The notes below the pieces were generated by a model that worked only from the letters and a program-made list of their open reading frames with translations, did not search any database and was not told the DNA's origin. DNA of 5,531 nucleotides from Synergistaceae bacterium (lineage in GTDB: Bacteria > Synergistota > Synergistia > Synergistales > Synergistaceae): positions 1-5,531 of the forward strand of contig JAISDQ010000076.1 of NCBI GenBank assembly GCA_031264605.1. The letters are read 5' to 3'. Of this stretch, positions 1 to 5,531 are shown in pieces; positions within the stretch are counted from its first letter, which is position 1; every line of letters begins with the position of its first letter. The translations under genes and the position numbers were made by a program.

Positions 1-1166
1 TTCACCATCGTGTATATCGCCATATCGCAGAACACGAGCCTGTCTCCCGGAACCAGCCGCCGGCGGAACGCGTAATCGCCTATCACGTCTCCCGAGAGGC
101 ATGTGGGGCCGCCCAGCCGATATACGTGCGGATGGCCTTCCGCCTGAGCGGCGTCGGGCGTAGCGCTGCCCAAAATGTAAGGCCTGTAGGGCATCTCCAG
201 AACGTCCGGCATGTGGCAGGCGGCGGAAACGTCGAGCAACGCTATATCCATCCCGTTGCGCGTGACGTCCAGCACGGTGGCGGTTAAAAAACCCGCGTTC
301 AGCGCGATGGCTTCTCCGGGTTCCAGGTACACGCCGACGCCGTATTTTTCCCGGAATTGCCGTATCAGACGGACCAACAGCGCGGCGTCGTAATCCGCCC
401 GGGTGATATGGTGTCCTCCGCCGAAGTTGACCCACTTGACCGAGCGCATGTACCGGCCAAACTTTTTCTCGAACGCCGCCAGCGTGCGCTCCAACGTGTC
501 GGCGCCCTGCTCGCACATCGTGTGGAAATGCAGCCCTTCCAACCCGGGCGGAATGCCGGAATCGTTCGCCTCGCCCGATATTTGCGCAATCCTGTTCATT
601 TCGGCCTCGAATTCGGCCGCCGTGGTTCCGAGGCGCGAATGAGGGGCGCAGGGGTTGTAAATTTCGGTTTCGATCTCAGAGTATTCTGGGTTCACCCGAA
701 TGCCGCAGGAAGGCGTCGGGGCCGTTTTCGCGCGTGAAGCGAACCGTTCCCACTGAGCGGGCGAATTGAATATCACATGGTCGCAAATCCGCGCGATTTC
801 ATCGAATTCGTCATCCCTGTAAGCGGGCGAGTAGATATGCACTTCCCGGCGCATTTCCTCACGCGCAAGCCTGGCTTCGAAGAGGGAACTCGAGGCGGCT
901 CCGTCTAGGTATTCGGAGATGAGCGGGTAACACGAATACATCGAGAACGCCTTCTGGGCCAGCAGGATTTTGCATCCGGCCGCCTCGGCCACGCCTCGAA
1001 GCAGTTCCAGGTTTCGGACCAACAATCCCTCGTCGAGCACGTAGCACGGTGAAGGGAACAGAGACCAATCGATTGGCGGCGTCGGGAGCGGGTATTTGCC
1101 GGCTGCCGGTTCGTGCGAGGCGATATCGCCCGCGCTGCCCGATATCCCGGCGCCGCGGGGCGTCAA
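1..1166 (-). CDS. nspC: Carboxynorspermidine/carboxyspermidine decarboxylase, C-terminus cut by window edge
   Basis: PLP-dependent decarboxylase of the alanine-racemase fold. It removes CO2 from carboxynorspermidine or carboxyspermidine to give norspermidine or spermidine in the cytoplasm. I translated 388 uninterrupted codons. With the TTG start as residue 1, the entry motif FPSPCYVLDE lies at 37-46 and the likely PLP-binding Lys is K72 in LLAQKAFSMY. LHFHTMCEQ is at 212-220, the glycine loop GGGHH at 249-253, EPGEA at 282-286 (Glu facing the PLP ring), SAACHMPDVLEMPYRP from 314, and GPTCLSGDVIGDY has the active-site Cys at 356. These blocks are typical of NspC rather than of diaminopimelate or ornithine decarboxylase. 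Roughly 20 residues are probably missing at the C-terminus. The start is a TTG whose last two bases begin the TGA stop of the upstream synthase; no ATG or GTG occurs in frame until codon 43, inside the conserved motif. The first 36 or so residues look unconserved. Family assignment is firm; norspermidine versus spermidine specificity cannot be read. Confidence 0.95.
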   Translation of the reverse strand, partial: MTPRGAGISGSAGDIASHEPAAGKYPLPTPPIDWSLFPSPCYVLDEGLLVRNLELLRGVAEAAGCKILLAQKAFSMYSCYPLISEYLDGAASSSLFEARLAREEMRREVHIYSPAYRDDEFDEIARICDHVIFNSPAQWERFASRAKTAPTPSCGIRVNPEYSEIETEIYNPCAPHSRLGTTAAEFEAEMNRIAQISGEANDSGIPPGLEGLHFHTMCEQGADTLERTLAAFEKKFGRYMRSVKWVNFGGGHHITRADYDAALLVRLIRQFREKYGVGVYLEPGEAIALNAGFLTATVLDVTRNGMDIALLDVSAACHMPDVLEMPYRPYILGSATPDAAQAEGHPHVYRLGGPTCLSGDVIGDYAFRRRLVPGDRLVFCDMAIYTMV

Positions 1167-2383
1167 AAGTCCTCCAGCAGCGCCGGGGCGAAGTCCTCCC
1201 GCCAGGGCAGGCCGAAACGGTTCAGCGCTTCCATGAAGGGGTCGGGATCGAATTCCTCTATGTTGAATACGCCGGGCCCACACCAGACGCCGGTCATGAG
1301 GAGCGCCGCGCCGATCATCGCAGGAACGCCGGTCGTATATGAAATCGCCTGGGAACCCACCTCTCTGTAACATTCCTGATGGTCGCAGACGTTATACACG
1401 TAATAATCGCGCCGTTTGCCATCCTTCTCGCCCTGGAAAACGCAGCCGATGTTGGTCTTGCCCTTCGTTCGCGGCCCAAGGGAAGCCGGGTCGGGAAGCA
1501 CGGCCTTCAGGAATTGCAGCGGCACTATCTCGCGCCCTTCGTACAGCACGGGCTTTATCGAGGTCATTCCGACATTTTCCAGCACATGCAGGTGGTTGAG
1601 GTAATTTTGCGAGAAGGTCATCCAGAAACGGATCTGTTTTACGCCCTTGATATTGATCGCGAGCGACTCCATCTCCTCGTGATGAAGGAGATAAATGTCT
1701 TTTGTCCCGATCTCGGGGAAGTCGTACTCGCGTTTAATCGCCATGGGTTCGGTTTCCAGGAAGCGGCCGTCCTTGAAGTAACTGCCCTTTGCGGATACTT
1801 CGCGAATGTTGATCTCGGGATTGAAATTCGTCGCGAAGGGATATCCGTGATCGCCGGCGTTCGCGTCGAGGATGTCGATCTTATGTATTTCGTCGAAATG
1901 ATGCTTTTGCGCGTAGGCGCAGTACACGCCGCTGACGCCGGGGTCGAAGCCGGAACCCAGCAGCGCCGTTATGCCCGCTTCGCGAAATCTGTCCCGGTAC
2001 GCCCACTGCCATTTGTACTCGAACTTCGCCACATCCGGAGGCTCGTAGTTCGCGGTGTCCACGTAATCCACGCCGGCCGCGAGACACGCCTCCATGACCG
2101 AGAGGTCCTGATAAGGAAGCGCTACATTGATGACGACCCGCGGTTTTTCCGCGCGTATCAATTCCGTCAGCTCCGCCGCGTTATCGGCGTCGACCCTTGC
2201 CGTGCGGACGCGGGTCTTTCCGCCACCCGGCGCGTTCCTGCCGATATGCTCCCTGATCGCCTCGCATTTGGAAAGCGTCCGGCTGGCGATGCATATCTCA
2301 TCGAACACTTCGCTGTTCTGACAGCATTTGTGCGCCACAACGCCGGCCACGCCGCCGGCTCCGATAATCAATGCCTTACCCAT
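1163..2383 (-). CDS. Carboxynorspermidine/carboxyspermidine synthase (saccharopine dehydrogenase-like), complete
   Basis: A 406-residue cytoplasmic NADPH-dependent enzyme. In this family it condenses a diamine (1,3-diaminopropane or putrescine) with L-aspartate 4-semialdehyde by reductive amination, giving carboxynorspermidine or carboxyspermidine for NspC. The N-terminal Rossmann fold has the dinucleotide loop GAGGVAG at residues 8-14, and IASRTLSK at 32-39 suits NADPH binding. YVDTANYE (107-114) and GSGFDPGVSGVYCAYA (143-158) are family signatures. The C-terminal part carries SQAISYTTGVPAMIGAALL (344-362) and WCGPGVFNIEEFDPDPFME (367-385), typical of the bacterial synthase rather than of fungal lysine-pathway saccharopine dehydrogenase. 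Length is normal. The ATG start is preceded by a G-run at a suitable distance. It begins 24 bases after the membrane-protein gene and ends overlapping nspC. That adjacency is what raises confidence in the polyamine role. Diamine preference is not visible from sequence. Confidence 0.94.
   Translation of the reverse strand: MGKALIIGAGGVAGVVAHKCCQNSEVFDEICIASRTLSKCEAIREHIGRNAPGGGKTRVRTARVDADNAAELTELIRAEKPRVVINVALPYQDLSVMEACLAAGVDYVDTANYEPPDVAKFEYKWQWAYRDRFREAGITALLGSGFDPGVSGVYCAYAQKHHFDEIHKIDILDANAGDHGYPFATNFNPEINIREVSAKGSYFKDGRFLETEPMAIKREYDFPEIGTKDIYLLHHEEMESLAINIKGVKQIRFWMTFSQNYLNHLHVLENVGMTSIKPVLYEGREIVPLQFLKAVLPDPASLGPRTKGKTNIGCVFQGEKDGKRRDYYVYNVCDHQECYREVGSQAISYTTGVPAMIGAALLMTGVWCGPGVFNIEEFDPDPFMEALNRFGLPWREDFAPALLEDF
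1171..1175 (-). promoter_or_regulatory. Ribosome binding site of nspC inside the synthase gene
   Basis: GGAGG lies within the last codons of the synthase, four bases before the TTG start. The spacing is short, but this is the only candidate start before the conserved domain. It suggests translational coupling: ribosomes ending at TGA could restart at the overlapping TTG. Confidence 0.6.
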
Positions 2384-2390
2384 AAAGCAA

Positions 2391-2396
2391 CCCCCC
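2391..2396 (-). promoter_or_regulatory. Ribosome binding site of the synthase
   Basis: A run of six G lies seven bases before the ATG at 2383, in the 24-base gap after the upstream gene's stop. It pairs imperfectly with the CCUCC of 16S rRNA, but its position is right and supports this start. Confidence 0.5.
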
Positions 2397-2407
2397 GTAT
2401 TTTCAGT

Positions 2408-4297
2408 TTATTTGACCAGTCCGTTTATTATGTCGCTCGGTTCGACGAAAAATATCCGGTCTTTTATCCGCAGGATGTCCCACCGATTTTTGATTATACC
2501 CTTATCGCCCGAGGATATGGCCATTTTATTGTATTCGTCGCTTTCGTTCCCGTAACTGTAATTCGTAGTCGTGCTGCCAAGTTTGAGGGCGCGATCATCC
2601 CGGAGCAGGAATATGTCGTTTCCGATGCCCAGCAGGACTTCGGGCTCTCCGTCGCCGTTCATGTCCTCCAGACAGAAGAACGAGACCTTCCAGTCGCTAT
2701 CGTAGTATCCGCGGTTGAAGAGATCCTCCCGGCGGGCTCGAATCAGGCGCTCCCTCCCGCCGGGGCTGAGTTCCCCGCCGAATACCGGCGCTTCGCGGGC
2801 GCTTTGCGCTAAATTCTCGAAATTCTCTTTATTCCTCTGTTCGCTCGTTTTGTTTAATTGCGCGTTGAGCGTTTCATAATCTCTTTTTACCGACGCTACC
2901 TCCTTCGCGATCAGGTCGCGAATTTGAGCCGCCTGTTCGCCGGACGCGAACGGGCCCAATTTCTCGGCGATCAGTGCCTCCCCGCCGGCGTCCAGACGCT
3001 CCGCGGCCCTGATGCCGTAGACGCCCAGCCTTCGAGCGGTATATCTCCAGTCGAACTTCTCGGCGTCCTCACCCTTCCGGATGGATTCTCTCAGCCATTC
3101 GAGGCGCTTGTTCAGGACTATCCTCCTCACGTCGCATACGGGAGACGAGAAGAGGATGAGAGCCGCGCCGAGCGCCGGGAACGCGGCTCTGTTCACCATG
3201 CCGTAAAAGACCGGCCATTTCTTCCAGCGCCTCACGAGGAAAAACGCCCACGCGAGGCTCCACAGGCCAAAAGCCGCGTTGAGGGCGAACGAAAACGCCC
3301 TGTCAACCGTCAGGCCGTACTGCCCTATGCGGATGCCTATCGTGTATACGAGAATCGGGCAGAAGACAGGCAGCGCGACGAGGGATATTTTGACCAGCGC
3401 GTTGACCGGGCGAAAGAACGGTTCGCGCGGATTCTCGCCGCCGGCGAAGCCGTCCCGCCATGCGGCGAACGCGCAGAGGCCCGTCGCGAGAAATGCCCCG
3501 AGTATTATGTCGCTCGCCAGCCCCCTCCCCCATAGATTTTTTATCCCCATGGGCAGGGCGGCGGCGAAGGTCAGAGTGAAGACGGAGAGCACTGGCATAA
3601 GACAGGAGAATATCGGCAGGACATATCGCTCGAGAACGTCGATCAGGCGATCCGAGCGGGCGGTCCAATAGAACGCCGCGCCCCAGGCGGCGAACGCGAC
3701 GACAATGAAATTCCTGACCAGCCACCGGGCGGTTTTCGCGACGCCGCCGCCGATTATGCGGGTAAGCGCCGCGCCGGTAGTGAGCGCGGCGAAAAACAGT
3801 ATCAGGAACAGTCCCGCGATAATCGAGGCGAAGAAGACGCGCGAGAAGTTGCGGAACGAGACCCTCCACTCCGGAAAAGCGCCGTCCCCGTCGATCCACG
3901 ACACGAAGCCGGGCAGCGTCAGGATCGCCCCCGCACAGGCGGCCATGAGGATCGCGGTAGGTTCGGCGTATAACGGGGAATATGGGTACCTGAAAAAAAT
4001 TCGCGCGCCGTCAAGCAACAGCAGAATCGCGCACCATGGAACCGCGGCCGCGGCAACGCGCCATGTCATATCACGGGCGAGATAAAACGGCAGCGGAAGC
4101 ATCGACGCGGTGATGTACCAGCGCCACTGCACCGGAGACTTGATCATGAAAAAAAAGGCGATTCCCTGCGCGAGGCCGACGCATACCGTCGAGGCCATGC
4201 GCAGGACGCGCGGATCGCGGAGGAACGCTTGCCCGGCATTGTCCCTTTCTCTCTCGTTTTCTATGGCTTCGTCGGTTTTTTGCGATTCGCCGGACAT
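2408..4297 (-). CDS. Polytopic membrane protein, DUF4153-like, with soluble Asp-rich C-terminal region
   Basis: A 629-residue protein that I do not recognise with certainty. After a charged N-terminus of about 30 residues there are roughly 11 hydrophobic segments, near residues 34-52, 59-74, 80-101, 113-132, 155-178, 192-212, 226-251, 262-280, 303-323, 334-354 and 363-385. The membrane layout, and the following stretch with FDWRYTARRLGVYGIRAAERL (about 415-435), resemble DUF4153 proteins, inner-membrane proteins of unknown function. The last 240 or so residues are soluble: a charged, probably helical segment at about 450-505, then a region with DMNGDGEPEVLLGIG (545-559). That is a DxNGDGxxE loop like those binding Ca2+ in FG-GAP/VCBS or EF-hand-like modules. 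The chosen ATG has an excellent AAGGAGA site. A GTG 57 bases upstream opens the same frame but is less likely. It is the first gene of the apparent polyamine operon, 24 bases before the synthase; no functional link is known to me. Confidence 0.8.
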   Translation of the reverse strand: MSGESQKTDEAIENERERDNAGQAFLRDPRVLRMASTVCVGLAQGIAFFFMIKSPVQWRWYITASMLPLPFYLARDMTWRVAAAAVPWCAILLLLDGARIFFRYPYSPLYAEPTAILMAACAGAILTLPGFVSWIDGDGAFPEWRVSFRNFSRVFFASIIAGLFLILFFAALTTGAALTRIIGGGVAKTARWLVRNFIVVAFAAWGAAFYWTARSDRLIDVLERYVLPIFSCLMPVLSVFTLTFAAALPMGIKNLWGRGLASDIILGAFLATGLCAFAAWRDGFAGGENPREPFFRPVNALVKISLVALPVFCPILVYTIGIRIGQYGLTVDRAFSFALNAAFGLWSLAWAFFLVRRWKKWPVFYGMVNRAAFPALGAALILFSSPVCDVRRIVLNKRLEWLRESIRKGEDAEKFDWRYTARRLGVYGIRAAERLDAGGEALIAEKLGPFASGEQAAQIRDLIAKEVASVKRDYETLNAQLNKTSEQRNKENFENLAQSAREAPVFGGELSPGGRERLIRARREDLFNRGYYDSDWKVSFFCLEDMNGDGEPEVLLGIGNDIFLLRDDRALKLGSTTTNYSYGNESDEYNKMAISSGDKGIIKNRWDILRIKDRIFFVEPSDIINGLVK

Positions 4298-4304
4298 CGA
4301 TACG

Positions 4305-4311
4305 TCTCCTT
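4305..4311 (-). promoter_or_regulatory. Ribosome binding site deciding the membrane-protein start
   Basis: AAGGAGA lies seven bases before ATG 4297, a near-ideal Shine-Dalgarno site. It favours this ATG over the in-frame GTG at 4354, which would add 19 polar residues. Confidence 0.8.
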
Positions 4312-4341
4312 CGGGAAAATTTTTTTCGCGATACGAGCGGT

Positions 4342-4371
4342 ATTGTACCTCCACCTGCCGGTTATCGCCAA
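4342..4371 (-). promoter_or_regulatory. Candidate sigma-70 type promoter of the membrane protein-polyamine operon
   Basis: TTGGCG (4371-4366; 4 of 6 bases match the -35 consensus) and TACAAT (4347-4342; 5 of 6 match the -10 consensus) are separated by 18 bases. Transcription would start near 4335, leaving a leader of about 40 bases before the ATG at 4297. The site lies just after the possible terminator of the upstream genes, which makes it plausible. It is a consensus match by eye only. Confidence 0.45.
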
Positions 4372-4384
4372 CGCCGGGCTCGCT

Positions 4385-4411
4385 AAAAAGGGGCCGGGGA
4401 ACCGGTTTCCC
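4385..4411 (-). terminator. Candidate intrinsic terminator after ycsI
   Basis: On the minus strand GGG (4411-4409), an AAA bulge, CCGG, a TTCC loop, CCGG, a C bulge and CCC form an interrupted hairpin followed directly by TTTTT (4389-4385). It begins 29 bases after the ycsI stop. The stem is short and bulged, and an alternative GGGAA/TTCCC pairing exists, so it is probable rather than certain. Confidence 0.4.
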
Positions 4412-4440
4412 GAAATTTTACCGCGGTTCGCGACGCGGCC

Positions 4441-5244
4441 CTACAGCACCGAGTAATCGGAATCGCGTTTATCGGCGATGAACATGTGTCCGGGCGCGTG
4501 GGTGATCGCGAACGGCGGTTTGGATTGCATCACGGCCGCCTGCGGCGTCACTCCGCAAGCCCAGAAGACGGGAATCTCCCCCTCTTTTACCGTCACGGCG
4601 TCGCCAAAATCGGGACGTCCGATATCTTTTATCCCTATCGCCGCCGGATCTCCGATGTGAACCGGCGCGCCGTGAACCGACGGAAAACGCGACGTGCACG
4701 TCACGGCTTTCACGACCTGAGCGCGCGGAACCGGCCTCATGCTCACGACCATATTTCCCGAGAAACGCCCCGCCGGGACGCATTTTATGTCGGACATATA
4801 CATGGGGACGTTGACGCCCTCCTCGATGTGCCGGACGCCTATGCCCGCCTCAAGCATAGCGTTTTCGAACGAGAACGAGCAGCCTATGAGAAAAGCCACA
4901 AGGTCGCCGCGCCACGCCGATATGATGTCGGCGGGTTCGTCCGTGAGAACGCCGTTCTCCCATATTCTGTATTTTGGGATGTCAGTTCGCACGTCCGCGC
5001 CCGGCGCGATAATTTTAGGCTCGGGATCGCCCGGTTCGGTGACGTCGAGAATGGGGCACGGCTTCGGGTTTCTGGTCGCGTAAAGCAGAAAATCCCACGC
5101 CCAATCCCCGGGGAGGACGATCATGTTCGCCTGCGCGTATCCCAGCGACAACCCGGACGTAGGCGCGGTCCAGCCGCCGTTTCTGATTATATTCCTGACG
5201 TCGGACGCGGGTTTGCGGGCAAGGTCTTGGGCGGAATACGGCAT
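4441..5244 (-). CDS. ycsI: YcsI-type putative hydro-lyase (DUF1445, D-glutamate cyclase family), complete
   Basis: A 267-residue soluble, presumably cytoplasmic protein of normal family length. DUF1445 signatures are visible in order: GCSFSFENAMLEAGI (121-135), NVPMYMSDIKC (145-155), GRFSGNMVVSMRPV (159-172), FPSVHGAPVHIGDPAAIGI (187-205) and FWACGVTPQAAVMQSKPPFAITHAPGHMFIADK (227-259). Cys155, Cys230, His191, His196, His249 and His253 are candidate catalytic or ligand residues, by position in conserved blocks only. The family is annotated as putative hydro-lyase and is related to the N-terminal part of mammalian mitochondrial D-glutamate cyclase; activity of the bacterial stand-alone form is not established to my knowledge. 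It starts two bases after the pxpA stop, with GGGAGG about ten bases upstream of the ATG, so it is very probably co-transcribed with pxpA. That pairing matches the B. subtilis ycsF/ycsI region and suggests a role around 5-oxoproline or glutamate. Confidence 0.93.
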   Translation of the reverse strand: MPYSAQDLARKPASDVRNIIRNGGWTAPTSGLSLGYAQANMIVLPGDWAWDFLLYATRNPKPCPILDVTEPGDPEPKIIAPGADVRTDIPKYRIWENGVLTDEPADIISAWRGDLVAFLIGCSFSFENAMLEAGIGVRHIEEGVNVPMYMSDIKCVPAGRFSGNMVVSMRPVPRAQVVKAVTCTSRFPSVHGAPVHIGDPAAIGIKDIGRPDFGDAVTVKEGEIPVFWACGVTPQAAVMQSKPPFAITHAPGHMFIADKRDSDYSVL

Positions 5245-5246
5245 CT

Positions 5247-5531
5247 TCAGACCGCCTCCCTCAACGGTTTTATCTCCACTCCCGCCGACACGAGAGCCTC
5301 CCGCACCGCGGCGGCCATGTCGACTGCGTCTTTGGAATCGCCGTGCAGGCAGATAGTGTCGGGCACGATGCCGATCTCCGTCCCGTCTCCGGCCGTCACC
5401 TTACCGGCCGTCACCATCCGCACCGCCCGCCGCGCGGACAATTTCGCGTCGTGAATCACCGCGCCTTCCATGGAACGGGGCATCAACGACCCATCCTTCA
5501 TATAAGCCCTGTCCGCGAAAACCTCCGACGC
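5247..5531 (-). CDS. pxpA: 5-oxoprolinase subunit A (LamB/YcsF family), C-terminal 94 residues, N-terminus beyond window
   Basis: C-terminal part of PxpA. With PxpB and PxpC it hydrolyses 5-oxo-L-proline (pyroglutamate) to L-glutamate at the cost of ATP, in the cytoplasm. The frame is open to the window edge. Visible family blocks, counted from the edge, are EVFADRAY (3-10), GAVIHD (about 24-29), the segment ending in DTICLHGDSKDAVDMAAAVREAL, and the closing GVEIKPL. Family members are about 250 residues, so some 155-160 are missing upstream. An internal ATG at 5501 is not the start, because the EVFADRAY motif lies before it. The stop is two bases from the ycsI ATG. No pxpB or pxpC lies downstream; they may lie upstream, outside the window. 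Identification is firm despite truncation. Confidence 0.93.
   Translation of the reverse strand, partial: ASEVFADRAYMKDGSLMPRSMEGAVIHDAKLSARRAVRMVTAGKVTAGDGTEIGIVPDTICLHGDSKDAVDMAAAVREALVSAGVEIKPLREAV
5255..5260 (-). promoter_or_regulatory. Ribosome binding site of ycsI, inside pxpA
   Basis: GGGAGG within the last codons of pxpA lies ten bases before the ATG at 5244. It supports this start and translation coupled to pxpA. Confidence 0.6.

Noticed and set aside
365..1068. Short open frames on both strands inside the nspC region, suggesting nspC might be broken
   Set aside because: The nspC frame reads without stop or shift from 1166 to the window edge and keeps all family motifs. The short frames are shadows.
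1163..2383. Lysine-pathway saccharopine dehydrogenase (LYS1/LYS9)
   Set aside because: The fold is shared, but the C-terminal signature blocks and the overlap with nspC point to carboxy(nor)spermidine synthase.
1379..2812. A 477-codon open frame on the plus strand
   Set aside because: It runs antisense across the synthase and the end of the membrane-protein gene, both firmly identified or with good start signals. Its translation has no recognisable domain. Long antisense frames are common opposite GC-rich genes.
4298..4335. CGATACG repeated at 4298-4304 and 4329-4335, 31 bases apart, as a possible operator
   Set aside because: Seven bases is too short to exceed chance clearly, and one copy sits between the ribosome binding site and the ATG.
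4298..4354. GTG start at 4354 giving a membrane protein 19 residues longer
   Set aside because: The extra residues are polar and unremarkable, the candidate promoter overlaps this stretch, and the ATG at 4297 has a much better ribosome binding site.
4486..5454. A 322-codon open frame on the plus strand
   Set aside because: It lies opposite ycsI and pxpA, whose family motifs are clear. The translation is Arg-rich and low in recognisable structure, as expected of a shadow frame.

Overview
All supported genes lie on the minus strand, so the window reads right to left as five protein-coding genes packed almost end to end. The two at the window edges are cut off. The DNA is GC-rich, with tight intergenic gaps, overlapping stop and start codons and clear Shine-Dalgarno sites, so this is a bacterial chromosome. 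Oxoproline/amino-acid genes next to an alternative polyamine pathway and a multi-pass membrane protein would suit a Gram-negative anaerobic amino-acid fermenter, for example a Synergistota-like lineage. That taxonomic guess is weak and rests on gene content only.

Right-hand block (5531 to 4441): the C-terminal part of pxpA (5-oxoprolinase subunit A, LamB/YcsF family) is followed after 2 bases by a complete ycsI-type gene (DUF1445, putative hydro-lyase). This matches the ycsF/ycsI neighbourhood known from Bacillus subtilis. The block appears to end at a possible intrinsic terminator (4411-4385). A possible sigma-70 type promoter (4371-4342) lies between that terminator and the next gene.

Left-hand block (4297 to 1): a 629-residue polytopic membrane protein (DUF4153-like) with a soluble C-terminal part carrying an Asp-rich DxNGDGxxE loop. 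After 24 bases comes carboxynorspermidine/carboxyspermidine synthase (saccharopine dehydrogenase-like, complete), and then nspC, carboxynorspermidine decarboxylase. The nspC gene overlaps the synthase stop through a TTGA junction and lacks only its last residues at the window edge. The two enzymes carry out successive steps that make norspermidine or spermidine from a diamine and aspartate semialdehyde, without decarboxylated S-adenosylmethionine. The membrane protein has no established link to this pathway; co-transcription is inferred from spacing.

I see no RNA genes, CRISPR arrays, mobile elements or sizeable repeats. No stretch longer than about 150 bases lacks a gene. Nothing here is clearly a new system. 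The least explained items are the membrane protein in the polyamine operon and the function of YcsI beside PxpA.
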